Shown here piece after piece: positions 5,737-11,718 of a stretch of DNA of 30,124 nt; within the stretch, counting starts at the first letter, position 1; every line of letters starts with the position of its first letter. Both the position numbers and the translations under genes were made by a program. This DNA is from a virus, in IMG/VR virus record IMGVR_UViG_3300026478_000549, positions 1 through 30,124 of that record; one strand, given 5' to 3'. The notes under the pieces were generated by a model. It had not been told where the DNA came from and made no database searches. It saw only the letters and a list, made by a program, of their open reading frames with translations.

Positions 5737-5765
5737 TTGATTTTGTCAGTCCCCCATGATAAGAT
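5737..5765 (+). promoter_or_regulatory. Promoter with TGTCAG spacer
   Basis: TTGATT (5737-5742), 17-nt spacer with TGTCAG and CCCCC, TGA-TAAGAT (5760-5765). An inverted copy of the ACGGCGTGTC element lies just upstream (5714-5724). There is no clear palindrome. Confidence 0.68.
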
Positions 5766-5792
5766 TTCAGTATGAAAAGAAAGGACAGAAAA

Positions 5793-5972
5793 ATGAGTAA
5801 AATGAAAAACCTACTAGATGAAATACTAAACTGCTCAGATTGTAATGGGCAGGGTGTAAATTATTGGGGAAATGGTGAGGACTATGATTTTGAGTATTGT
5901 GATTGTAATCCTTATCGCATGATTATTGAAGACGGCGAAATTGTAAATGAGGGAGATTTGACTAATGTGTAA
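5793..5972 (+). CDS. DnaJ-type CxxCxGxG mini zinc protein (59 aa)
   Basis: ILNCSDCNGQGVNYWGNGED and a later YCDCNP give one CxxCxGxG knuckle plus CxC, as in the minus gene 1924-2040. I chose the ATG at 5793 because GAAAGGACAGAAAA precedes it. An in-frame ATG at 5772 lies exactly 6 nt after the -10 and could give a leaderless longer form (66 aa). Confidence 0.75.
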   Translation: MSKMKNLLDEILNCSDCNGQGVNYWGNGEDYDFEYCDCNPYRMIIEDGEIVNEGDLTNV

Positions 5973-6090
5973 TATCTGCTATGCTTTAGAAAATAAAATA
6001 TCTATGATTGACGCAAGTCCTAGCACAATGTGTAAGTCACACTATCAAGATTGGTCAGATGAAAAGTCTTTAGGAGAGGATTGGAACTAA
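5965..6090 (+). CDS. Small Cys/His protein (41 aa)
   Basis: Starts MCNICYALE with CxxC, then MCKSHYQDW, giving a CxxC...CxxH finger. Overlaps the previous gene by 8 nt and the next by one base (TAATG). Function unknown. Confidence 0.65.
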   Translation: MCNICYALENKISMIDASPSTMCKSHYQDWSDEKSLGEDWN

Positions 6091-6212
6091 TGGAAAATGC
6101 TTGTCTTCAATGTGGCGACAATGAAGCGATAGATGGCTTCTATTGCTTTGGTTGCGGGATTGATATATACTTCAGTGAGGAAACAATTTTTGAGATGGGA
6201 GAAAGTAAATAA
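6090..6212 (+). CDS. Zinc-ribbon micro-protein (40 aa)
   Basis: NACLQCGDNEAIDGFYCFGCG is a compact CxxC-x11-CxxC zinc ribbon followed by an acidic tail. TAATG overlaps at both ends. Similar zinc ribbons often act as protein or nucleic-acid adaptors; no target is visible. Confidence 0.68.
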   Translation: MENACLQCGDNEAIDGFYCFGCGIDIYFSEETIFEMGESK

Positions 6213-6511
6213 TGGGAAGTAATATGGCAACAGAAATGGCAGATGGAACTCTAGAGGATTTGGGTATCCACCTAGATTTAGAAACTCAGATAGGAATACA
6301 CTTATCTGCTAATCACTACCCTCCAGTGCCTAAGTCAATGGTAAAACCTTGTATTGAGGCTATTGACGCAGTAAATGACCTAGGACTATGGGACGCAGAT
6401 ATTGAATTGCCAGAGGGTATTTCATGGCGTGGATTGAATACTGCGCCTGCTCATGCTATTATTGAGGCTCACCACCTAAATGCTTGGATTATCGAAAGAG
6501 AGGAATACTAA
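6212..6511 (+). CDS. Conserved phage protein (99 aa)
   Basis: The sequence LEDLGIHLDLETQIGIHLSA with NHYPPVPKSMVKPCIEAID and later SWRGLNTAPAHAIIEAHHL matches a small conserved actinophage family of unknown function (HLxxNHYPPVPxxMVxxCIEAI). Mostly helical. The start overlaps the previous stop (TAATG). Confidence 0.82.
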   Translation: MGSNMATEMADGTLEDLGIHLDLETQIGIHLSANHYPPVPKSMVKPCIEAIDAVNDLGLWDADIELPEGISWRGLNTAPAHAIIEAHHLNAWIIEREEY

Positions 6512-6512
6512 A

Positions 6513-6722
6513 ATGGAATATAACTACAGCCTAACTATCTCCTATGACGGAGATTTGGTATCAACAACACGCAGCGCAGATATGCTTGAAATTGTCAATG
6601 CGTGGAATAAGTGCGTAGACTTTGGAGATGCTAAAGAATACGCTACCTACAACCTATCAGACCCAATGGGTAAAATGTATACTAAGACCTTCTATCGCAA
6701 TGGAAATGTGAGTGTGAAATGA
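6513..6722 (+). CDS. Hypothetical 69-aa protein
   Basis: Start at 6513 chosen for the GAGAGGAATACTAAA ribosome site directly after the previous stop. Beta-rich (YNYSLTISYDGDLVSTT), with TYNLSDPMGKMYTKTFYRNG near the end. No family recognised. ATGA overlap with the next gene. Confidence 0.72.
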   Translation: MEYNYSLTISYDGDLVSTTRSADMLEIVNAWNKCVDFGDAKEYATYNLSDPMGKMYTKTFYRNGNVSVK

Positions 6723-6958
6723 GTGCTACAATGACAACTATGGAACTTCGCTTTGCTGATTATCTTTTTCCTAATCAATTAATGGAAGAAGATTTAATTA
6801 AAATTGATGAACAATATGTAACTGTTGGATCAATTACTGAAACAAAAGATGGTTATCTTTTAATTTGTCTTGATGATTTCAATGATGAAATTGAAGTGTT
6901 CGTAACTGATGAACAAAAAATTGAGTGGTATGTTTTTATAGAAGAAGACGACGACTAA
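6719..6958 (+). CDS. Hypothetical 79-aa acidic protein
   Basis: Very acidic C-terminus (FIEEDDD). The core (LIKIDEQYVTVGSITETKDG, then LLICLDDFNDEIEVFV) looks like a small beta-barrel. Last gene of the 5793 unit. The ggggcccga and AAATGTCCG motifs follow the stop. Confidence 0.72.
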   Translation: MSATMTTMELRFADYLFPNQLMEEDLIKIDEQYVTVGSITETKDGYLLICLDDFNDEIEVFVTDEQKIEWYVFIEEDDD

Positions 6959-7011
6959 AGGGGCCCGACCCAATGTCGCAAATGTCCGTTTTACGTAGAA
7001 TCTCCCTAAAC

Positions 7012-7040
7012 TTGTTTTTAAGATAGTTTTATGATAAGAT
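7012..7040 (+). promoter_or_regulatory. Promoter for 7047-7985, leaderless
   Basis: TTGTTT (7012-7017), 17-nt spacer, TGA-TAAGAT (7035-7040), then 6 nt to ATG 7047. AAATGTCCGTTTTA lies at 6980-6993. Confidence 0.65.
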
Positions 7041-7046
7041 TATTCT

Positions 7047-7199
7047 ATGTTAAGAAAAAATAAAGAGGAATTAAGGCGTATTCAAGAACTACGCAGATCT
7101 AATGCTGCCTCTTTTGTTCCTAACAAAAAGAATTACACTAGACAAAGTAATAAAAAAATGATAGAATTGTCTAAGAAAGAAAGGGAAGACCATGACTAA
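7047..7199 (+). CDS. Basic 50-aa protein, leaderless start
   Basis: Starts MLRKNKEELRRIQELRRSN, highly basic and helical, with KKNYTRQSNKKM in the second half; nucleic-acid binding is plausible. The predicted transcription start is the A of the ATG. It overlaps the next ATG by 8 nt and carries the GAAAGGGAAGAC ribosome site of the gp88-like gene inside its 3' end. Confidence 0.65.
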   Translation: MLRKNKEELRRIQELRRSNAASFVPNKKNYTRQSNKKMIELSKKEREDHD

Positions 7200-7914
7200 A
7201 TTAAAACGGTCCAACGATAGGAAGGTAGCAAATGCAGTCTCACGAAACGGAAAAACCCCAACAATCGCCAATACCTTTGGTTTACCTGCTGGAAAAAATT
7301 TCTCGTGTCCTGGTGCCACTGCCACTTGTGAGAGCGTTTGTTATGCAGGAAGACTTGAAAAAGTCTACAAAGGAGTAAAGGCTACTCTTCTCCATAATTG
7401 GGAATTACTTAAAGACGCAGACCATGACACTATGGTGTTTTTATTGCAGGACATGATTAATGATTTCAAGGCAGACTGTGATAAGCGCAATGCACCAAAG
7501 TTATTTCGCATTCACTGGGATGGGGATTTCTTCTCTGATACCTATGCCAATGCATGGAAGTATGTAATCGAAAACAATGCAGATGTTAAATTCTGGGTAT
7601 ATACACGTGTAAAGTCTGCTGCCCTTATTCTCAAGGGAATTGATAATCTAAGTTTATATTTTTCTGCAGACGCAGATAATATCAAAACCGCAGTAGACTT
7701 AAAATTAAAAAATGGTGTACGCATGGCATACCTTGCTAAGAATTTTGCAGTGGGTCAAGAAACACTAAAAGAATTAATTTCAAAACCTGGTGCTAAGTGT
7801 CCTGAAAATGCAAAACGCATTCCACTTATTTCTACTAATGGTAGTGCTTGTGTATCATGTGGCTTGTGTGTTCATAATAAGTCTGATATAGTATTCTCTT
7901 CTAGTAAAAAGTAG
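7192..7914 (+). CDS. gp88-like conserved phage protein with Cys clusters (240 aa)
   Basis: Resembles the mycobacteriophage gene product 88 family. Features are NFSCPGATATCESVCYAGRL (C39, C46, C50), the FRIHWDGDFFS motif near residue 105, VKFWVYTRV, SLYFSADADN, and a C-terminal KCPE plus ACVSCGLC cluster. The paired Cys clusters suggest an iron-sulfur or zinc site; the overall order (Cys motif, acidic beta strand, aromatic strand, CxxCxxC) is loosely radical-SAM-like, but the canonical CxxxCxxC is absent. Biochemical role unknown. Family assignment is from memory. Confidence 0.82.
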   Translation: MTKLKRSNDRKVANAVSRNGKTPTIANTFGLPAGKNFSCPGATATCESVCYAGRLEKVYKGVKATLLHNWELLKDADHDTMVFLLQDMINDFKADCDKRNAPKLFRIHWDGDFFSDTYANAWKYVIENNADVKFWVYTRVKSAALILKGIDNLSLYFSADADNIKTAVDLKLKNGVRMAYLAKNFAVGQETLKELISKPGAKCPENAKRIPLISTNGSACVSCGLCVHNKSDIVFSSSKK

Positions 7915-7919
7915 AGGCC

Positions 7920-7985
7920 ATGGAACTATCTCAATTAATAATTTATTTATTCTGGTGGGGACTTTGTTTATTTCTTTTGCAATGA
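7920..7985 (+). CDS. Possible membrane peptide (21 aa)
   Basis: MELSQLIIYLFWWGLCLFLL is almost wholly hydrophobic. A GAGG lies too close to the ATG, so translation is uncertain. It would be the last gene of the 7047 unit. Confidence 0.35.
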   Translation: MELSQLIIYLFWWGLCLFLLQ

Positions 7986-8040
7986 TCCCGCTCTAAAATG
8001 GGGGCGGGGGCAAAATGTCCGTTTTATACTAATTAAGAAG

Positions 8041-8104
8041 TGTAATTAAGATCACATGGAAAAACCCCCCACGATTTGTATTTCTTGTATTTTTTTGCTA
8101 TACT
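8041..8104 (+). promoter_or_regulatory. Promoter with CRP-like palindrome for 8136
   Basis: AAATGTCCGTTTTATAC (8013-8029), palindrome TGTAATTAAGATCACA (8041-8056), TTGTAT (8076-8081), 17 nt, TGC-TATACT (8099-8104). Centre to -10 is 50.5 bp. Confidence 0.68.
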
Positions 8105-8135
8105 TAGAATAAGACCAAAACAGAAAGGGAAAGAA

Positions 8136-8306
8136 ATGACACTAGGTGGATACACTTATCAGATTGGCGACCTATTCACTACTTCTAAGACAGGAATTAC
8201 AGGCAGAATTGCTGGGTTCTCACCTCTTAGCAATAAGGTCACTCGTGTAAATCTTATCTTAGCAAATGGCTCTCGCCGTTTCGCTATGGTAAAGACCTCT
8301 AAGTAA
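8136..8306 (+). CDS. Small beta-barrel-like protein A (56 aa)
   Basis: Start at 8136 follows AGAAAGGGAAAGAA. The sequence YTYQIGDLFTTSKTGITGRI with a later RVNLILANGSRRFAMV aligns with the neighbour at 8401, so the two are tandem paralogues. Predicted five-strand SH3-like barrel. Function unknown; single-gene unit with its own promoter. Confidence 0.75.
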   Translation: MTLGGYTYQIGDLFTTSKTGITGRIAGFSPLSNKVTRVNLILANGSRRFAMVKTSK

Positions 8307-8337
8307 TCTCAAAATGTGAGAAAATGTCAAAAAATGT

Positions 8338-8366
8338 TTGACATTATTCTCTAAAAATGCTAAAAT
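8338..8366 (+). promoter_or_regulatory. Strong promoter for 8401
   Basis: Consensus TTGACA (8338-8343), 17 nt, TGC-TAAAAT (8361-8366). No palindrome nearby. Confidence 0.75.
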
Positions 8367-8400
8367 AAATACTATCAACAACTAACAAAGGAGAAAGAAA

Positions 8401-8568
8401 ATGGCAGTAGCAACAGCAACATACAAGGTAGGCGACCTCTACACTTCACAGAAGTCAAAGGTTACAGGCACTATCACAGAAATCAAGCCAAACACAGACG
8501 GAAGCACAGTTCGTGTCAAGTTAGATGTCAATGGCACACCACGCTGGACAACTTGGACAGCGAAGTAA
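8401..8568 (+). CDS. Small beta-barrel-like protein B (55 aa)
   Basis: ATYKVGDLYTSQKSKVTGTI with RVKLDVNGTPRWTTW parallels protein A at 8136. Codons are enriched in AAG, GGC, GTC and ACA compared with neighbours, and promoter and ribosome site (AAAGGAGAAAGAA) are near consensus, so high expression is likely. A pseudoknot element follows the stop. Confidence 0.75.
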   Translation: MAVATATYKVGDLYTSQKSKVTGTITEIKPNTDGSTVRVKLDVNGTPRWTTWTAK

Positions 8569-8585
8569 TTTAGCACACGCTAACG

Positions 8586-8616
8586 CCACCTGAGCAAGTG
8601 GAGGCTAAACTGCTCA
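8586..8616 (+). ncRNA. H-type pseudoknot element, copy A
   Basis: Stem 1 CCAC/GTGG (8586-8589, 8598-8601) encloses CTGAGCAA; TGAGCA in that loop pairs with TGCTCA at 8611-8616 across GAGGCTAAAC-type linker. A TTAGC/GCTAA hairpin precedes. Its 3' strand abuts the -35 of the next promoter. Confidence 0.65.
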
Positions 8617-8617
8617 C

Positions 8618-8646
8618 TTGATTTTCTAGTTTAGAAGTGCTAGACT
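8618..8646 (+). promoter_or_regulatory. Promoter for 8681
   Basis: TTGATT (8618-8623), 17 nt, TGC-TAGACT (8641-8646), directly after pseudoknot copy A. Confidence 0.68.
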
Positions 8647-8680
8647 AGAGTAAGACCAAAACCCATAAGAAAGGAATACA

Positions 8681-9100
8681 ATGTCAAGAGGCAAAGCCAT
8701 AAATGTCAAGATTGCTACGACTAAAGTAATCAAGGCACTTGAAACCAAACTAGCCCAACTCCAAAAGGATAAGGCTAATCAGAAAGTCAATGAGGAGAAG
8801 TTCTCAAAGGCTCAAGAGAAATACAACAAGGAAGTTGCTAAGTTAGCACTTGCTCAAATCTCTAAGGCAGAGGACATTTCTGCTCACACTCGCTACAATG
8901 GCGAAATAAATGTATCGTTCTCCTTGCCAAAGGGAACTATTGAACTTCCAAAAGAACCTGAAAAGGATTTTGAGAGTTTCCACGATTGGCAATACAAGGA
9001 AATGGTAGAGGAAATTGAAAACGCTATCCGTATTCTGAAAATGACAGATGAGGAAGTAGTTTCAACTTCAACTTACAACGCTATCGCTAGATACTTGTAG
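8681..9100 (+). CDS. Coiled-coil protein (139 aa)
   Basis: Residues about 15-65 (KVIKALETKLAQLQKDKANQ onward) form a Lys/Glu-rich coiled coil; the C-terminal half holds DFESFHDWQYKEMVEEIENA and a short helical end. Ribosome site AAGAAAGGAATACA. Family resembles small phage proteins of unknown role. Single-gene unit, followed by a structured 3' region. Confidence 0.78.
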   Translation: MSRGKAINVKIATTKVIKALETKLAQLQKDKANQKVNEEKFSKAQEKYNKEVAKLALAQISKAEDISAHTRYNGEINVSFSLPKGTIELPKEPEKDFESFHDWQYKEMVEEIENAIRILKMTDEEVVSTSTYNAIARYL

Positions 9101-9107
9101 AGATTGG

Positions 9108-9178
9108 GTGGGGTGTAAAAGCCCCACTCATTATCCCCTGCGTTCAAGGCAGATAATCTGCGAAAGTCCCCTGGGGAT
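9108..9178 (+). other. Structured 3' region after 8681 gene
   Basis: Hairpin GTGGGG/CCCCAC (9108-9113, 9122-9127), then an outer ATCCCC/GGGGAT pair (9133-9138, 9173-9178) enclosing GCAGA-TAA-TCTGC (9149-9161). No T-tract, so it is either a weak terminator or an RNA-stability element. It precedes pseudoknot copy B. Confidence 0.5.
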
Positions 9179-9190
9179 CACAACTAAATA

Positions 9191-9219
9191 GTCCTGAGCA
9201 TGACATAGAAAACTGCTCC
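9191..9219 (+). ncRNA. H-type pseudoknot element, copy B
   Basis: Stem 1 GTC/GAC (9191-9193, 9202-9204) around CTGAGCAT; GAGCA (9196-9200) pairs with TGCTC (9214-9218); linker ATAGAAAAC. Confidence 0.6.
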
Positions 9220-9228
9220 ACATAAAAT

Positions 9229-9258
9229 TTGACAAATGTCAGACCATAATGCTAAACT
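9229..9258 (+). promoter_or_regulatory. Promoter for 9283-9979
   Basis: TTGACA (9229-9234), 18-nt spacer containing TGTCAG, TGC-TAAACT (9253-9258). Confidence 0.72.
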
Positions 9259-9282
9259 TAGTATATAAAGAAAGGAAAGAAT

Positions 9283-9555
9283 ATGCTATCAACAGCACTA
9301 GCAATACAGACCGCAACATCAGAAGCGGTACACGATGAATCAGTTATGGGAATCGCCTCAATGATTTTTCATGGCAGAAATGAAATGAGCGAGGATGAAT
9401 TTGCGAAAGCAATGTTCATGTATTCTGCTCATCTATCAGCCTTAACGGCTACTCTCGTTACTCATGCCTGCTTGACAGAATCACAGATTAACGATATGAT
9501 TGATACTATTAATGAAATGGAAGACCTTGGAAAGGATATCACAAATGGAAACTAA
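9283..9555 (+). CDS. Hypothetical 90-aa helical protein
   Basis: Ribosome site AAGAAAGGAAAGAAT. All-helical, with ESVMGIASMIFHGRNEMSED and a YSAHLSALTATLVTHACLTE core. Resembles small conserved phage proteins, but I cannot name the family. Overlaps the next gene by 11 nt. Confidence 0.75.
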   Translation: MLSTALAIQTATSEAVHDESVMGIASMIFHGRNEMSEDEFAKAMFMYSAHLSALTATLVTHACLTESQINDMIDTINEMEDLGKDITNGN

Positions 9556-9979
9556 TGAAACAATTGGAGCGACTGAATCAGTACAACACGTCACTGAGGA
9601 ATTTTTAAAAACTCAGATTGTACAAAAAGATGAACGCATTCAGCAACTGGAAGAACACATTCAGCGTGTAACGCAGCGTGACTACGCAACTCGTGGTGAA
9701 TTGCAAAGCATGCGTGACGGTATGCATGAGTGGACCATGGCAGCACTTAAGTCTCGTGAAATCTCTGAAACAAATGCAGAAGAGATTGCAGAGATTTGTG
9801 GTTTTGAACTTACATCAGAAGTCGAAGCAGAAGTCACTGTCACTTACTACATCACATTGCAAGTACCTGCAGGCGAAGAAGCAGAAGACATCATTAATGA
9901 AATTGATTTTGATGCAATTACATATGATTGCGATAAAATTACATATGTCTCATCTAATGTAGACAGTATCGACATCTAA
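9545..9979 (+). CDS. Coiled-coil plus alpha/beta protein (144 aa)
   Basis: Start at 9545 chosen for GGAAAGGATATCACAA upstream. Residues about 12-50 (EEFLKTQIVQKDERIQQLEE) form a coiled coil; the C-terminal domain (VTVTYYITLQVPAGEEAEDI) is beta-alpha-beta-like. Similar two-part proteins occur in actinophage early regions; function unknown. Confidence 0.75.
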   Translation: METNETIGATESVQHVTEEFLKTQIVQKDERIQQLEEHIQRVTQRDYATRGELQSMRDGMHEWTMAALKSREISETNAEEIAEICGFELTSEVEAEVTVTYYITLQVPAGEEAEDIINEIDFDAITYDCDKITYVSSNVDSIDI

Positions 9980-9984
9980 AGAAT

Positions 9985-10053
9985 TCCTGGGCTTCATGAA
10001 AGGGCCCAGGATGTAAACGGATCCTCTCTTTCATCCTTTCTTTCAGAGGACCG
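9985..10053 (+). other. Double hairpin after 9545 gene
   Basis: A perfect 8-bp stem TCCTGGGC/GCCCAGGA (9985-9992, 10004-10011) is followed by CGG-TCCTCT / AGAGGA-CCG (10018-10027, 10045-10053, one bulged A). No U-tract. It leads directly into pseudoknot copy C. Confidence 0.55.
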
Positions 10054-10057
10054 TCAG

Positions 10058-10087
10058 GGACCTGAGCACGTCCACGTAAACTGCTCA
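10058..10087 (+). ncRNA. H-type pseudoknot element, copy C
   Basis: Stem 1 GGAC/GTCC (10058-10061, 10070-10073) around CTGAGCAC; TGAGCA (10063-10068) pairs with TGCTCA (10082-10087); linker ACGTAAAC. Confidence 0.65.
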
Positions 10088-10162
10088 AATCAGGTGCCGA
10101 GGGGCATTTGTACCAAATGTCCGAATTAAGAAGTTTAAGAAGATCACCCCATAACCTAGGAT

Positions 10163-10191
10163 TTGCTTTTGTCAGTCAAATCTGCTAAACT
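10163..10191 (+). promoter_or_regulatory. Promoter for the DUF932 gene
   Basis: TTGCTT (10163-10168), 17-nt spacer with TGTCAG, TGC-TAAACT (10186-10191). AAATGTCCG (10115-10123) and a degenerate half palindrome (AAGATCACC) lie upstream. Confidence 0.68.
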
Positions 10192-10219
10192 TAAGATAAC
10201 AAAAACAGAAAGGAAAAAA

Positions 10220-11215
10220 ATGGCTCACGAAATCGAATCGTTTGCAAGCCTGCGTGAACCCGCATGGCATGGTCTTGGAACAGTTTTTCAAGACGAAGTA
10301 ACAACAGCAGAAATGCTATCAACAGCAAATCTCTCTAATTGGAATGTTAGATTAGAAGATTTGGAAATCCCATCACACTTACAGTCTGATAAATCTTATC
10401 AGTATGTTGTGCGTACAAATCCGTTTGATAATAATCAGACAGATGTTCTTGGTGTTGTAGGTGAACGCTATGTTCCACTACAAAATGAAGACCTATTTAC
10501 TTTTGGAGATGCAATTCTTGACGGCGGTGGTCGTTGGGAAACAGCAGGCTCTTTGCGTGGTGGTCGTGTAGTATTTGGCTCTCTTGCTCTTGAGCGTGAG
10601 ACTGTACTAGACCCTAGTGGTGTTGCAGATAAGGTAAAAACTTATCTTCTTGTAAATACATCACACGACGGCTCAATCGCTATTCAAGCAAGTGTAACAC
10701 CTGTTCGTGTTGTATGCGCTAATACTCTTGCTGTTGCTTTACAGCGTACACGCAAGAAGAATGGTGTCAAGCAATCTTTCAAGATTCGCCACACACAATC
10801 TGCTGAGGGTAAGGTACAGCAGGCTCGTGAGGCTCTTGCTGTTGCTAATGCTTACATGGACGAATTCTCTAAAATGGCACAAGCCATGATTGAGAAAGAA
10901 ATCACAGCGCAACAATTCAATGATATTGTTTTGGCTGCGTATCCAAAACCTGATGAAGCCAAAAAGGGTGCATTGTCTAAGTGGACAACAAAAGTTGATA
11001 CCATTAACGACATCTACACTGGTGAATTCAATGGCATGATTGCTGGTACTGCTTGGGGTGCATGGAACGCACTTACAGAACGCATTGACTGGTATCGTGG
11101 TGGTAAGCGTGGTCTTACTGAATCTATCCTTATGGGTTCAAGTGGTTTTGACCCAATGATTAACGCAGAAAAAAATCGTCTGCTTCATATTGTGCAGGAC
11201 GTAATGGCTGCATAA
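10220..11215 (+). CDS. DUF932 / TIGR03299 phage-plasmid protein (331 aa)
   Basis: Start at 10220 follows AGAAAGGAAAAAA. Diagnostic stretches are REPAWHGLGTVF near the N-terminus, VVGERYVPLQNEDLF, WETAGSLRGGRVVFGSLAL, YLLVNTSHDGS and TPVRVVCANTLAVAL. These mark the DUF932 family found in phages and plasmids; its biochemical activity is not established to my knowledge. Length is normal for the family. It is the largest gene in the left half and is transcribed alone from a TGTCAG-type promoter, with pseudoknot copy D 6 nt after its stop. Confidence 0.92.
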   Translation: MAHEIESFASLREPAWHGLGTVFQDEVTTAEMLSTANLSNWNVRLEDLEIPSHLQSDKSYQYVVRTNPFDNNQTDVLGVVGERYVPLQNEDLFTFGDAILDGGGRWETAGSLRGGRVVFGSLALERETVLDPSGVADKVKTYLLVNTSHDGSIAIQASVTPVRVVCANTLAVALQRTRKKNGVKQSFKIRHTQSAEGKVQQAREALAVANAYMDEFSKMAQAMIEKEITAQQFNDIVLAAYPKPDEAKKGALSKWTTKVDTINDIYTGEFNGMIAGTAWGAWNALTERIDWYRGGKRGLTESILMGSSGFDPMINAEKNRLLHIVQDVMAA

Positions 11216-11221
11216 ATATGC

Positions 11222-11249
11222 ACTCCTGAGCATGAGTATAAACTGCTCA
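11222..11249 (+). ncRNA. H-type pseudoknot element, copy D
   Basis: Stem 1 ACTC/GAGT (11222-11225, 11234-11237) around CTGAGCAT; TGAGCA (11227-11232) pairs with TGCTCA (11244-11249); linker ATAAAC. Confidence 0.65.
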
Positions 11250-11279
11250 CTTTTTCATGCGATCATGGGGCCCCGACCA

Positions 11280-11375
11280 TGTGATTTTTATCACAATCTT
11301 ATTAAGATGTTAATTAGATTTTTCCAGGAATTTCATTACGTAAGAGTTGACAAACTCCCTGATATTTGCTAAAAT
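11280..11375 (+). promoter_or_regulatory. Promoter with distant CRP-like palindrome, leaderless
   Basis: Palindrome TGTGATTTTTATCACA (11280-11295), TTGACA (11347-11352), 17 nt, TGC-TAAAAT (11370-11375), then 6 nt to ATG 11382. Centre to -10 is 82.5 bp, three helical turns more than the 52.5 class. Confidence 0.7.
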
Positions 11376-11381
11376 AAATCT

Positions 11382-11543
11382 ATGACCACAACATACAAAC
11401 CATATACCATAGATGAACTTGTAACAGAAATCTATGAGGATAACCTATCGCACTTTGAGTTCATGGAAAACATGAATGGTGGAGACTGTGACTGTGCTCT
11501 ACACCTTACTATGAATACTATCCTAAAATATTGGGGGGAATAA
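11382..11543 (+). CDS. Hypothetical 53-aa protein, leaderless start
   Basis: Starts MTTTYKPYTIDELVTEIYED and contains GGDCDCALHLT, a small CxC site. ATG is 6 nt after the -10. The stop overlaps the next ATG (TAATG). Confidence 0.65.
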   Translation: MTTTYKPYTIDELVTEIYEDNLSHFEFMENMNGGDCDCALHLTMNTILKYWGE

Positions 11544-11665
11544 TGGATACCGTGCTTTATTGGTCAGACCTAGCGGATCTAACACATGAGACACAGGTAG
11601 AGATGTTTAATTTCTGTACCTGCGAAGACCCTGACTATGAAAAACCATACTTTGACTGCCCTTGA
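11543..11665 (+). CDS. Hypothetical 40-aa acidic protein
   Basis: Reads MDTVLYWSDLADLTHETQ, then NFCTCEDPDYEKPYFDCP. Coupled to the previous gene. Its TGA stop is contained in the TTGACA of the next promoter. Confidence 0.62.
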   Translation: MDTVLYWSDLADLTHETQVEMFNFCTCEDPDYEKPYFDCP

Positions 11666-11690
11666 CAAATTTATAGCGGTTTGCTAGAAT
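11662..11690 (+). promoter_or_regulatory. Promoter for 11719-13013
   Basis: TTGACA (11662-11667), 17 nt, TGC-TAGAAT (11685-11690). The upstream gene's stop codon lies inside the -35. Confidence 0.75.
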
Positions 11691-11718
11691 AATACTAAGA
11701 CCAACAGAAAGGACCAAT

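Noticed and set aside
5772-5792. Longer, leaderless start for the CxxCxGxG gene
   Set aside because: Not excluded, but GAAAGGA directly before the ATG at 5793 fits the standard leader of this genome better.
10126-10148. Eleventh CRP-like palindrome before the DUF932 promoter
   Set aside because: Only one half (AAGATCACC) is recognisable, and the distance to the -10 (about 45.5 bp) is off-phase; it may be a degenerate site.
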